From the NCBI GenBank assembly GCA_017941705.1, contig JAGAVX010000104.1, positions 1-55,350 on the forward strand: 55,350 bases of DNA, read 5' to 3'. The notes beneath the pieces are model-generated. The model was given only the letters and a program-made list of their open reading frames with translations. It was not told the origin of the DNA and did no database searches. The DNA is from Atopobiaceae bacterium (GTDB lineage Bacteria > Actinomycetota > Coriobacteriia > Coriobacteriales > Atopobiaceae). A program made the translations under genes and the position numbers. The stretch's first letter is position 1, and each line of letters starts with the position of its first letter. Positions 17,612-26,050 of the stretch are shown piece by piece.

Positions 17612-18520
17612 TCAGACGAGCCACGACTCCCCGTCGCGATGGCAGAACCCCTCTCGAGCCAGCTCCTCGAGCAGGGCTGCAACGGCGCTCTCCTGCACGG
17701 GGGGACGTCCGGCCCGGGCTTCCTCCTCGTTCACCTCGCGCGTCAAGGAGTCCAGCGAGGCGCCTCCCCCATCGCCGCGATGAGCGAGCAGGGCACGCAC
17801 GACCATCGCCCGCTTCTGCCGATGCGACCCCTCGAACTTCGTCTGTCGCACATGGGTCCTCGAGCGACGCGAGGGGTTGGGAACGACGCGCTTGAGATAG
17901 GCGCCATAGTCGAGCAGCGCATAGTACCACGTGCGAGGGTCATCGCTTGGATCACTCGCATCTTGGGGACAAGTCGCCTCGACTATGGGCAGCAGTTCGC
18001 GGTCGGGCACTTGCGCGGCATCGGGATAAAGCTCGTGCAGCAAGACGGCCCGGACATTCGTCTCGAGATAGACGCTCGGAAGGTCAAACGCAAAGGCCCT
18101 GATGCCTGCAGCCGTCGCCGGGCCAATTCCGGGCAGCGCCACGAGGTCCGCCGCCTCGCACGGCATCCGCCCTCCCCCGTCAGAGACCGCCTTTGCCGCC
18201 TTGAGGAGCGAGAGGGCGCGGCGGTTGTATCCCATGCCCTGCCACTCGTCCAGAACGTCGGCGGTCTGTGCTGTAGCGAGTGCGTCGACGGTGGGAAATC
18301 TCTCGAGCCATCGCTGCCAGCGGCCATCGACGCGGCTCACCTGCGTCTGCTGGAGCATGACCTCGCTTATCCATATTTCGTAGGGGTCTGTCGTACGGCG
18401 CCAAGGCAGATCGCGATACAGCTCTCGTCCCCGCCTGAGCACGTTCTGCCTGAACGGCGCGAGCATGTCCCGACTCACCTGCACGTTCAAGCAGCTCTCC
18501 ACGCAATTACCGTCCTTCAT
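17612..18520 (-). CDS. mutY: MutY-like A/G-specific DNA glycosylase lacking the Fe-S cluster
   Basis: A 302-residue HhH-GPD glycosylase. [23 protein letters not shown] carries the expected catalytic E53, and LPGIGPATA (129-137) is the hairpin motif. Two differences from classical MutY stand out: LDGNV is replaced by LETNVRAV, so E153 sits where the catalytic Asp is usually found, and the C-terminal C-x6-C-x2-C-x5-C cluster is absent. A NUDIX-like 8-oxoG domain is not evident; the C-terminus looks like a winged-helix ([15 protein letters not shown]). It probably belongs to a divergent MutY clade, and its substrate is not certain. The ATG at 18520 has AAGAGG upstream and overlaps the end of the Rrf2 gene by 14 bases, so the two are coupled. 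Confidence 0.78.
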   Translation of the reverse strand: MKDGNCVESCLNVQVSRDMLAPFRQNVLRRGRELYRDLPWRRTTDPYEIWISEVMLQQTQVSRVDGRWQRWLERFPTVDALATAQTADVLDEWQGMGYNRRALSLLKAAKAVSDGGGRMPCEAADLVALPGIGPATAAGIRAFAFDLPSVYLETNVRAVLLHELYPDAAQVPDRELLPIVEATCPQDASDPSDDPRTWYYALLDYGAYLKRVVPNPSRRSRTHVRQTKFEGSHRQKRAMVVRALLAHRGDGGGASLDSLTREVNEEEARAGRPPVQESAVAALLEELAREGFCHRDGESWLV

Positions 18521-18986
18521 GCGCCTCTTGTGACGCCTGGTTCTTCCTAAGCTCGAAGCACATGTCTCCGCCGGCGTATGGTACCAGGTCCTCAATCACC
18601 AGCTCGTATAGGGTCACTGACCCAAGGTACCCGCGCGTCAGGCGCGCGAGCTCTTGCCACACCGGCCTGAAGTGTCCCGAGGCATCGTCGGCGTCTGGCT
18701 CGTCGACCCTGACACCCGCTATGTCAACGGGGCCGTCGATTGCTTCGACAACATCTAACAGCGAAGTCGTCCGTGCGTCAACCGCAAGCTGCATGCCCCC
18801 GCGCGGCCCACGCGAGGTCAATAGCAGCCCTGCCTTTACCATCTCGTGCTGAATCGTACGTGCAAAGGAGTACGGAATGTGATTCTTCTCGGCCACACAG
18901 CGCACCGAAACGACCTCTCCCTCACCCGCGCGAGCCACTTCGCGAAGCATGCTCAGCGCGTAATCAAGCTTCTTGGAGATCTCCAC
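18507..18986 (-). CDS. Rrf2-family transcriptional regulator
   Basis: A 159-residue winged-helix regulator. The frame starts earlier (19109), but the GTG at 18986 has GGGAGGG just upstream and gives the canonical Rrf2 start (EISKKLDYALSMLREVA). The HTH and wing follow, with GPRGGMQLA matching the family's RGxxGGxxLA. The three clustered Cys of Fe-S sensors such as IscR and NsrR are missing, so it may sense something other than an Fe-S cluster, as CymR-type members do. It is co-transcribed with the MutY-like gene. The palindrome before metY is a candidate target. Confidence 0.85.
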   Translation of the reverse strand: MEISKKLDYALSMLREVARAGEGEVVSVRCVAEKNHIPYSFARTIQHEMVKAGLLLTSRGPRGGMQLAVDARTTSLLDVVEAIDGPVDIAGVRVDEPDADDASGHFRPVWQELARLTRGYLGSVTLYELVIEDLVPYAGGDMCFELRKNQASQEAHEGR

Positions 18987-19263
18987 GATGTTCCCTCCCA
19001 CATCGAAAGACCCGTAGGTACCACCATCGATCACGGCATCCCCAGCACCGGCGCATCCATCCGTAGTAAATGCGATCGGCAAATCAGAAAGACGCTGTCC
19101 ATCCAACATAAATCAAAACTCGTCAGATTCGGTCAGAAAATCTGTTTATGGACGATTTCGGCGGTAATTTTATTGTTGATGGATGCGAGAGAGCCGTTTA
19201 CCCGGAGCCACGTTTCTGACGTCCGGGAACGCTCCGCCTTGCCTCAATGCGCCCTGGGCGCGT

Positions 19264-19290
19264 AAAAGAAAAGCCCCCGAAAGGAGGCTT
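19264..19290 (-). terminator. Terminator of tRNA-Asp
   Basis: On the minus strand AAGCCTCC-TTTC-GGGGGCTT is followed by TTCTTTT, ten bases past the tRNA 3' end. Confidence 0.85.
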
Positions 19291-19300
19291 GGAGAATCAA

Positions 19301-19377
19301 TGGCGGGATGTAAGGGACTTGAACCCTCGACCTCCGACGTGACAGGCCGGCGCTCTAACCAGCTGAGCTAACACCCC
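19301..19377 (-). tRNA. tRNA-Asp (GTC)
   Basis: A 77-base cloverleaf with an encoded CCA. The acceptor pairs GGGGTGT with ACATCCC (one G:U), the D arm is TTAGCTCAGCTGGTTAGAGC, the anticodon loop CTGTCAC gives GTC, and the T arm has GGTTCAAGTCC. A terminator follows. The ~200 bases on its upstream side (19378-19578) hold no recognisable gene. Confidence 0.97.
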
Positions 19378-19578
19378 GTTCATCTGGTGCAAGGGATATA
19401 TTACACAGTCCTACCCCCACTTGTCTAGTGGCAATTTGAGAAATTTCTGCGATCCCGCACTTTGCGTTCAGTGGCCGCCAGTCGGGTGGTCCCTCGGCCC
19501 GCCCGGCGCATCTGCGTGTTGTCCCGGGAACACGCCCCAAGCCAACACCGCGTCCGGCAACGCCCTACGGGTTCTGAG

Positions 19579-20484
19579 CTAGACAAGCGAGACGGTGACC
19601 TGCTCGCCCGCCGTCGTCGAAATCTGGATTGCATCGCCCGAAAGCGTCGCCGAGGAGATCTCTCCCTGGCCGACGATCGGGTTTCCGTCAGCATCGGTCA
19701 CCTGCTGCGTCACCGAGCCGCCGCCCAGCGGGTATGCGATGAGATCCCACGTTCCGTCGGGGAGGTTCTCGGGAATCACGAACGCGGTGTTATACAGGAT
19801 GAGCGTCACGGGCGTTCCCGCAAGATCATAGAGCACGGCCGTCCCCTCGAAGCCATCGGAGGTGCTGGTGAGCGAGTAGCCGCCACCATCCTTCTGCGTC
19901 AGCCGGTACGTGGTCCCCCGATACTCGATGCCCTCGTCGCCCACAGCCTGCGTCTGCTCAGCGACCGGGTTGTCGCCAACCTGCTCGACCGAGAGCAGGG
20001 CCCTCGCAAGCAGGGTGCCAACGATGGCCACAACCAGCAGTGCGGCGACACCAAGAATGATGAACACACGGCGGTTGGACTTCACCTCGACCTCGTGGTG
20101 CTCGACCTTGGGACGCCCCGCAGTGCTCATGCGCACCGCCTCGACGGGACGGGCGTTCTGGACTCTGAACGATGCCGTCTCGCTTGCATTGACACGCGTG
20201 GTGAGACGCGCGCCGTCCACGGCATTGATGCGCTGGAACGAACCGGTCGCCTCGGGGTCAACCCCGATGGGTCGCGGCGCGTCGTTCATGCTGGTCTCCT
20301 GATCGCCATCGACAATCGGCACCAGCTCGGGAATCGTGGTGGTAAAGGTCTGGTCGTCGCTCGCGACGGGCACCATCGGCTCCTCGCTACGCTCGACGGC
20401 CCGCTCATCAGCTGCTGGCACCGCGTGATTGCCAGCCGCCGCATGACGGCCGTGGCGCCTCGTGCCATTATCTTCGGATGCCAT
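19579..20484 (-). CDS. Single-pass membrane protein of unknown function
   Basis: A 301-residue protein I do not recognise. Residues 1-135 are a polar, probably disordered cytoplasmic part. Residues 139-163 are one membrane helix after KSNRR. The remaining ~135 residues would be outside and look beta-rich (ITLILYNTAFVIPENLPDGTWDL), like a small beta-sandwich. The ATG has AAAGGGG upstream. It starts 34 bases after recR and is probably the last gene of the dnaX-ybaB-recR transcript. Confidence 0.75.
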   Translation of the reverse strand: MASEDNGTRRHGRHAAAGNHAVPAADERAVERSEEPMVPVASDDQTFTTTIPELVPIVDGDQETSMNDAPRPIGVDPEATGSFQRINAVDGARLTTRVNASETASFRVQNARPVEAVRMSTAGRPKVEHHEVEVKSNRRVFIILGVAALLVVAIVGTLLARALLSVEQVGDNPVAEQTQAVGDEGIEYRGTTYRLTQKDGGGYSLTSTSDGFEGTAVLYDLAGTPVTLILYNTAFVIPENLPDGTWDLIAYPLGGGSVTQQVTDADGNPIVGQGEISSATLSGDAIQISTTAGEQVTVSLV

Positions 20485-20518
20485 AGTATCCCCTTTCGGC
20501 TTCTGTCAGGCCACCATG

Positions 20519-21136
20519 CTACACCTTACGGCGTGCCTCGATGGCCCTCCCAAGGGTAACTTCGTCTGCATACTCAAGGTCTCCCCCCACGGGCAGCCCG
20601 CTGGCCAGCCGCGAGACCTCGACCCCGAGGGGATTGATCGTACGCGCGAGGTAGGTTGCCGTCGTCTCGCCCTCGACGTCGGGATTGGTGGCGAGGATGA
20701 CCTCCTGGACCTCGCCCGAGGCGAGCCGTTGCAACAGTTCGCGCACGTGAAGCTGCTCGGGACCGATCTTGTCCATGGGCGAGATGACGCCGCCAAGGAC
20801 GTGGTAGAGGCCGTGGTAGGCCCCGGTCTTCTCGATCGCCGCAACGTCACGGGGCTCGGAAACCACGCACACCGTAGTGCGATCGCGCCGCGAGTCTGCG
20901 CAGATGTCGCAGGTGTCCCGCGTGGCGTACGAGAAGCAGATGGGGCAGAAGTGCACCTGACGCTTGACGTCGATGATTGCGTCAGAGAGACGGCGCGCCT
21001 CCTCGATGTCGGCCTCGAGCAGATGGTAGGCGATGCGCTGGGCGGACTTTGGGCCAATGCCCGGCAGGCGTCCAAGCTCGTCGAGCAGGCGCTGCAGGGC
21101 TCGCCCGTCGCTCGTGGCTGGGTCGAAGGCCGCCAT
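20519..21136 (-). CDS. recR: Recombination mediator RecR
   Basis: A 205-residue protein of the RecFOR pathway that helps load RecA onto gapped DNA. It has the N-terminal HhH ([20 protein letters not shown]), the zinc finger C64, C67, C76, C79, and a TOPRIM domain from about 84 ([18 protein letters not shown]). Length is normal. It begins two bases after the ybaB stop, in the usual dnaX-ybaB-recR order. Confidence 0.98.
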   Translation of the reverse strand: MAAFDPATSDGRALQRLLDELGRLPGIGPKSAQRIAYHLLEADIEEARRLSDAIIDVKRQVHFCPICFSYATRDTCDICADSRRDRTTVCVVSEPRDVAAIEKTGAYHGLYHVLGGVISPMDKIGPEQLHVRELLQRLASGEVQEVILATNPDVEGETTATYLARTINPLGVEVSRLASGLPVGGDLEYADEVTLGRAIEARRKV

Positions 21137-21138
21137 GC

Positions 21139-21462
21139 CTAGAACATCCCGGGCATGCCCGGCATGCCCATGCCGCCGGTAATCGCACTGATGCGCTGGT
21201 TCGTGACCTCCTGTGCACGGGCGAGCATCTCGTTGACTGCCGCAAGCACGGTGTCCTGGAGCATCTCGGTGTCGTCAGCGTCAAGGCCAAGGGCGGCGCC
21301 GTCAATGGTGATGGCGTTGATCTCGCCATCGGCCGTTCCGGTGACGGTGACCATGCCACCGCCCGCAGATCCCGAGACCTCGACGTCGCCGAGCTGGTCC
21401 TGCGCCTCGGCAAGCTGGCGCTGCATCTTCTGCGCCTGCTGCATCATTTGCTGCATGTTCAT
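21139..21462 (-). CDS. ybaB: YbaB/EbfC nucleoid-associated protein
   Basis: A 107-residue dimeric DNA-binding protein. It begins with the Gln/Met-rich helix [20 protein letters not shown], followed by the beta sheet ([20 protein letters not shown]) and a C-terminal helix. A short [12 protein letters not shown] tail is typical of the family. It sits between dnaX and recR, starting 35 bases after dnaX. Confidence 0.96.
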   Translation of the reverse strand: MNMQQMMQQAQKMQRQLAEAQDQLGDVEVSGSAGGGMVTVTGTADGEINAITIDGAALGLDADDTEMLQDTVLAAVNEMLARAQEVTNQRISAITGGMGMPGMPGMF

Positions 21463-21497
21463 TCATGTCCTCTCTCTTGTCGCGCCTTGCGCGTCAG

Positions 21498-24302
21498 CTA
21501 GTCTTCCTCGTCGTAGTCGGCGTCGTCGGTCGGCTCCTCCAGATACTCGCTTTCGGTATCGTCGGAATCCGACTCGTCCTCGACCGCGAGATCCTCCTCT
21601 TCGGGCGGTTCTGAAGTATACGTGATGCCCTCGCCAAAAATCTCAGCCATCATCGCAACGATATCCGCCGGAATGCCTCCCGCCTTGCGAGTCGCACGCC
21701 TTGGCTTGGGCGCCTCGGCTGCCGGCGCCGGTTGCTGGGGCGGCGAGGCCGCGTCGGATGTGGGCTGCACGGAGGCTTCCGCCTGCGGAGCGGCCTCCGG
21801 TTCGGGCGTCAGCGATAGCTCGGGAGCTGGCACGGGCTCCGTCGGCTGCGGATCCGGCGCTGCGGGCGGCTGGGCGGGAGCCGCGGGAACTTGCTGTTCT
21901 GATTGCGAGATCGGCTGCTCGACCTGCTGGGATGCCGGCTGATTAAGCGGCTCCGGATCGGGCCGTGCGGCCTGTGGAGCAGGCTGCTGCCACGAGAAAG
22001 CCTGCGCCGCCACAGGCGCCTGGGACTGCGCTGGGCTCTGCGTCGGCGCGCCCATACGTGCCCCCGGCGCCGGCGGCGCAGGCGGCTGCGAGGCCAGAAT
22101 GGGATCGAACGCATACTCCTCCTCATAGGGGGATGCGTCGAAGTCATCGTACGGGACCGTGTCGTCATCGTACACGGGCTCGGGTTCCCACGGAGCGGTA
22201 TAGGTCGTTGCCTGCGGAGCGGCGGCCTGTGGCGCCGGTTGAGGAGCGGGAGCCTGCGCCTGGCGCGCGGGCTGCTGCACGGGGGCTTTCTGCTCCGGAG
22301 CCTGGCGCGCAGGCTGCTGCCATGATTGCGCTTGTGATGAAGGCGGCACGGACTCCGCCGGCGTACCGACGGCCTGCGCACGCTGCGGTTCGTCAGCACG
22401 CGGGGCCGGGCGCTCTTGCACTGCCTGCTGGGGAGCCGTCTGCCTTGCCGGTGCATACTGCGGCTTAGGCGCCGTAGGAGTCGCCCCGCCATTCGCAAAA
22501 CGCGTCTTGCGGTGACCGAACACGGCCACAACCGCCGGGTCGACGTTGGAGCGCACGTCCACGCGCTCGAGCATCTTGCAGGCAAACGTCGAGCCCTTGG
22601 GAAGCGTCACCGTTAGCGTCTCACCGTCATCGGAGGTGATAATCGAGTTCATGAGCAGCGACCCGTGCTGGGGATGCGAAGCCAGCAGACTGTCGACAAC
22701 CTGCTTCCACTTACGTTGTAGCTCGCCAGGGTCGGATACAGCGGGCGTTCTGGCAGCAGCAGCCTGGGGGCGCTGTGCGGGCGCCGACACTGATGCCGGC
22801 GCTGAAGAGGGCGCCTGGTTGGCAACCATGTTTGGCTGACGATGGGACTTTTCGACAGGAGCCTGACTTGGCGCGGACGGCTCGGTGCGAACAGTCTGGG
22901 ACGGCTGCGATGCAGGCGGCTGGGGGGGTTGCTGGCCAGCCGGGCGGACATTCTGCACAGGCGCCTGGTCTTGCCTCGCTGCGGGCGCCGGCGGCGCGCT
23001 CTGAACCGCGCGTGCTGACGCCGGCTGGCTTTGCTGCACGGCCTGAGCTGGCGCGGCCTCTCTTGCCGGCTGGGCCCGCTCACGCTCCACCTGTTGCCGC
23101 TCGTGGGCGGACGGCTGCGCGCTCGCCTCCTGGCGCGGCGCAGGAACCGATAGCGCCACAATCTGGCGCTCGAGCGACGCAACACGATCGGCAAGCGCAT
23201 CCAGCGTCAGCTCGGACTGGGGGCGGGCGATCTTGGTGAGCGCAACCTCGAGGACGAGGCGCTGGTTGGGTGCTATGCGCATCTCCGTTGACGCATCTGA
23301 GAGCAACGCGAGCGCACGGGCAATCCTATCGACCGACCCGAACGCCTTCGCCTCGCGCGAGATGGCGGGGAGCTCGTCGTCTGATGCGGCAATGATGTTG
23401 GAGGTCGCCCCGACAGCGGCGACCACGTAGACGTCGCGCAGGCGGGCGGCCATTGCGCGCGTAAACTGCAACAGGTCGCGACCGACCTCAACAAGGCTTT
23501 CTGTCTGGGCAAACAGCGTCGGTACATCGCGATTTGCCATGGCCAGCGACATGCGCTCGAGCGTTGATGCCGACACCTCGCCGAGCACGTCACGCGCCAC
23601 GTCAACCGTAATCGCTCCGCCACCGGAAACCGACAGCTGCTCGAGCTCCGAGATCGCGTCGCGCATACCGCCCCGGGCGTGCCGCACGACCAGCTCGAGC
23701 GCCTCGTCGTCGTAGGTGAAGCCCTCGCGCTCGCAAATGTAGGCAAGGCGCTGCTGGATGTCGGCATTGCTGATGGAGTGAAATTCAAAGCGCTGGACGC
23801 GGCTCAGGATGGTCTCGGGAATCTTCTGCGGATCGGTGGTGCACAGGACAAAGACCACGTGGGACGGCGGCTCCTCGAGCGTCTTGAGCAGCGCGTTGAA
23901 GGCTGCCGTCGTGAGCATGTGGACCTCGTCGATGATGTACATCTTGTACGCCGAGCGCGCCGGCGCAAAGCTCACGCGGCTGATGATCTCCTCGCGTACG
24001 TTATCGACGCCCGTACGGCTTGCGGCGTCGAGCTCATACACATCGGGATGCTCGCCGGCGGCTATCAGACGGCACTGCTCGCATGTGCCGTCGGGAAGGT
24101 GCCCCTCCCCCTGCTCACACATGAGCGCCTTGGCCAGCAGGCGCGCCATCGTAGTCTTGCCTGTTCCGCGAGGCCCGCAGAACAGGTAGGCATGACTCGT
24201 GCGGCCTTCCATCACGGCGCGTTCGAGTGTGGTCACCACATGACTCTGGCCAACGACGTCGGCAAAGGTCTGCGGACGGTATTTTGTGTAGAGCGATTCC
24301 AT
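21498..24302 (-). CDS. dnaX: DNA polymerase III subunit gamma/tau
   Basis: A 934-residue clamp-loader ATPase. Walker A is GPRGTGKTT (43-51), Walker B region IIDEVHML (123-130), and sensor 1 follows in FVLCTTDPQKIPETILSR. The clamp-loader core ends at about 370. The other ~560 residues are a very long Pro/Gln/Ala-rich, low-complexity tail containing one folded-looking block (WKQVVDSLLASHPQHGSLLM, about 545-610), as in the tau C-terminus. In the zinc site only three Cys are clear (C62, C74, C77); the expected fourth position is Ile. The ATG has GGAGG upstream. No slippery heptamer for gamma frameshifting was noticed. Confidence 0.97.
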   Translation of the reverse strand: MESLYTKYRPQTFADVVGQSHVVTTLERAVMEGRTSHAYLFCGPRGTGKTTMARLLAKALMCEQGEGHLPDGTCEQCRLIAAGEHPDVYELDAASRTGVDNVREEIISRVSFAPARSAYKMYIIDEVHMLTTAAFNALLKTLEEPPSHVVFVLCTTDPQKIPETILSRVQRFEFHSISNADIQQRLAYICEREGFTYDDEALELVVRHARGGMRDAISELEQLSVSGGGAITVDVARDVLGEVSASTLERMSLAMANRDVPTLFAQTESLVEVGRDLLQFTRAMAARLRDVYVVAAVGATSNIIAASDDELPAISREAKAFGSVDRIARALALLSDASTEMRIAPNQRLVLEVALTKIARPQSELTLDALADRVASLERQIVALSVPAPRQEASAQPSAHERQQVERERAQPAREAAPAQAVQQSQPASARAVQSAPPAPAARQDQAPVQNVRPAGQQPPQPPASQPSQTVRTEPSAPSQAPVEKSHRQPNMVANQAPSSAPASVSAPAQRPQAAAARTPAVSDPGELQRKWKQVVDSLLASHPQHGSLLMNSIITSDDGETLTVTLPKGSTFACKMLERVDVRSNVDPAVVAVFGHRKTRFANGGATPTAPKPQYAPARQTAPQQAVQERPAPRADEPQRAQAVGTPAESVPPSSQAQSWQQPARQAPEQKAPVQQPARQAQAPAPQPAPQAAAPQATTYTAPWEPEPVYDDDTVPYDDFDASPYEEEYAFDPILASQPPAPPAPGARMGAPTQSPAQSQAPVAAQAFSWQQPAPQAARPDPEPLNQPASQQVEQPISQSEQQVPAAPAQPPAAPDPQPTEPVPAPELSLTPEPEAAPQAEASVQPTSDAASPPQQPAPAAEAPKPRRATRKAGGIPADIVAMMAEIFGEGITYTSEPPEEEDLAVEDESDSDDTESEYLEEPTDDADYDEED

Positions 24303-24508
24303 GGCGTGCCTCCATGCCAGTCACGTGAGTCTCAAGTATACGGCACGCAGCGGACAACGCTGCCGGAGGGAGGAGGCAGTTTTGTGCATATGGCGCGAAG
24401 GACGTACCGCATAAGGACTTGCTCGAATAAATGCAGAAGTCACGTGCTGTTTAGCCTAGGCTTAGGGAGGAATGCGAGCGCGCTCGAAAAGTACCGTAAA
24501 TACTAAGG

Positions 24509-24564
24509 TGCCCGGGGCAGGCTAGGCCTGACCCGGGCATAGGGTGGCCGGGCAAGCCCGGCCA
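24509..24564. repeat. Two adjacent GC-rich hairpins
   Basis: Hairpin one pairs TGCCCGGG (24509-24516) with CCCGGGCA (24532-24539), plus inner CAGG/CCTG. Hairpin two is TGGCCGGGC-AA-GCCCGGCCA (24545-24564). Neither has a T-run beside it. Confidence 0.7.
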
Positions 24565-24594
24565 TATCGCGCAACTCCTGTTGCACAAGAAGAA

Positions 24595-24630
24595 CTATAG
24601 CATGACGATTTGCTATAGCACGACGATTTC
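24595..24630. repeat. 18-bp tandem duplication
   Basis: CTATAGCATGACGATTTG is followed at once by the near-identical CTATAGCACGACGATTTC (two differences). The flanking CTATAGCA/TGCTATAG also forms an inverted repeat. Confidence 0.8.
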
Positions 24631-24882
24631 TGGATGTGAAGAAGAATTTTTACTCTTTTTGGCACAGAGTCCTGAGGGCAGGGGCGGAGGCTCACGGCAC
24701 TGGAATTAGCTTTCCGCTCGATCCGCGCAACGTGACGCACGTTGTAGGCGTTTTTTTCGGACGGTCTCGAACGACGCACCTACAACGCGCTTTGTATGCA
24801 GGTTTTTGGCACAAATCTGGAAGGTGTCGCTGGGCAGCCGTCAAAAAGTGCAGACAGCAGTTCAAAACGGGCCGATCGGCGC

Positions 24883-24916
24883 AAAAAAGCCACCTACAAA
24901 GCTACTTGTAGGTGGT
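24883..24916 (-). terminator. Terminator of the DedA transcript
   Basis: On the minus strand CCACCTACAA...TTGTAGGTGG is followed by CTTTTTT. It is about 45 bases past the stop of the 66-residue gene. Confidence 0.88.
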
Positions 24917-24960
24917 TCGTTTTGCTGACCCGTGTTCTATCGGAGCAGGACCCTCAGGGC

Positions 24961-25161
24961 CTACAGCCCAGCGTCCTCCAAGCGAGAAAGAATCTCCTTG
25001 AGCGTCATGAGGTTGGCAAAGAGCTGGCGGTAGGTTGTGGTCTTGGTCTTGCCCTGCGCGCGCAGGTCATCCATCTGCGCCGTGACCTGCGCATAGTCGG
25101 CACGCACGGTCTTGGCAAAGAGGTCGTAGCGCTCAAGGCGGCGCTGATCGGACCACTGCAT
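24961..25161 (-). CDS. Small helical protein of unknown function
   Basis: A 66-residue polar, mostly alpha-helical protein (MQWSDQRRLERYDLFAKTVR...LKEILSRLEDAGL). I do not recognise a family. It starts three bases after the DedA stop, with GGCGAACTAGGGC before the ATG, and ends just before a clear terminator, so it is probably a real second gene of that transcript. Confidence 0.6.
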   Translation of the reverse strand: MQWSDQRRLERYDLFAKTVRADYAQVTAQMDDLRAQGKTKTTTYRQLFANLMTLKEILSRLEDAGL

Positions 25162-25164
25162 GCC

Positions 25165-25812
25165 CTAGTTCGCCTTGTTGCCAAGCCGGCTCTTGATCAG
25201 GCCGACGACGGTGGGGATGACGCTGACCAGAATGATGCCCAAGATCAGCAGCTCAAAGTGCTCCTGCACAAAGGGAATGCCGCCAAAGAAGTATCCCAGC
25301 AGGACGAACAACGTCGACCAAGTGATGCCGCCCAGGATGTTGTAGATAAAGAAGTTGTGCCACTTCATGCCACCCATGCCCGCTAGGAAGGGCACGAAGG
25401 TGCGGATGAAGGGGAAGAAGCGCCCCAAGAAGATGGCGAGGTTGCCCCACTTGTCAAGAAACTCCTCGGACTTCTGGATGCGCTCGGGAGTCATTGCCTT
25501 GACCTTGCCGGAGCGGATGATCTTCTGCCCGAAGAAGTGGCCGATGAAGAAGTTGCATTGGTCACCAAGGATTGCGGCGCACCACGCCACCGCAAGAAGG
25601 GCGAAGATGTTGAACCCGCCACCCTGGGCAAAGAAGCCCGAAGCGAAGAGCAGCGAGTCACCGGGGAGGAACGGGAAGAAGACCACTCCCGTCTCGATGA
25701 AGATGATGAGGAAGACGAATCCGTACGCGGCGAGGGGGCCCGCGGCGATCCAGCTGGCGATGGCGGCACGAGGATCACGCAGCAGCTCCACGATGAAATT
25801 GAAAAAGCCCAT
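25165..25812 (-). CDS. DedA-family membrane protein
   Basis: A 215-residue polytopic membrane protein of the DedA/VTT family, members of which are implicated in lipid-carrier recycling (undecaprenyl phosphate flippases) and membrane homeostasis. The family signatures are present: an acidic re-entrant motif in ETGVVFFPFLPGDSLLF and GRFFPFIRTFVPFLAGMGGM with its conserved Arg and Pro residues. About five hydrophobic segments are visible. It is followed by a 66-residue gene; the SRP RNA lies just upstream on the same strand. The substrate is not determinable from the sequence. Confidence 0.93.
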   Translation of the reverse strand: MGFFNFIVELLRDPRAAIASWIAAGPLAAYGFVFLIIFIETGVVFFPFLPGDSLLFASGFFAQGGGFNIFALLAVAWCAAILGDQCNFFIGHFFGQKIIRSGKVKAMTPERIQKSEEFLDKWGNLAIFLGRFFPFIRTFVPFLAGMGGMKWHNFFIYNILGGITWSTLFVLLGYFFGGIPFVQEHFELLILGIILVSVIPTVVGLIKSRLGNKAN

Positions 25813-25843
25813 GGCAGCCTTTCTGGCAAGAAATACAAGAAAA

Positions 25844-25948
25844 GCGCGCTGGATGGGAACGGGTGCCCGTCAGAGGCTCCTTATGGCTGCTGCCTCCCGG
25901 CCCTGACCAGGTTCGGAACATGACGTCACCCGAGCCCATCCAACGCGC
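25844..25948 (-). ncRNA. ffs: Signal recognition particle RNA (4.5S, small type)
   Basis: On the minus strand GAACCTGGTCAGGGCCGG followed by GAGGCAGCAGCC matches the conserved SRP hairpin with its GNAR-type tip and asymmetric loop. The ends pair over about 14 bases (GCGCGTTGGATGGG with CCCATCCAGCGCGC). A run of T follows. Length is about 105 bases. The ends are set by the terminal stem and could be off by a few bases. Confidence 0.92.
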
Positions 25949-26050
25949 TCGAGGGAATACTATAGCAGAGCGCGGACAAAGCTGCACTACCCCACCAAAT
26001 GCGCACGTATTTCACCCGTGCCGCCCTCAGCGCTCGGAGATGACGCGCGC

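Larger units (their letters stand above)
24303..24960. other. 658-base intergenic region with hairpins and a small tandem repeat
   Basis: No convincing gene. From left to right it holds two GC-rich hairpins (24509-24564), an 18-bp tandem duplication (24595-24630), a short stem-loop AACGTG-ACG-CACGTT followed by a T-run at about 24751-24757, several copies of CCTACAA in both orientations, and the terminator at 24883-24916. An open frame at 24636-24911 on the plus strand has no family resemblance and I do not call it. Confidence 0.6.

Noticed and set aside
24636..24911. A 91-codon plus-strand ORF
   Set aside because: No ribosome site of note and no family resemblance, and its 3' end runs through a minus-strand terminator.
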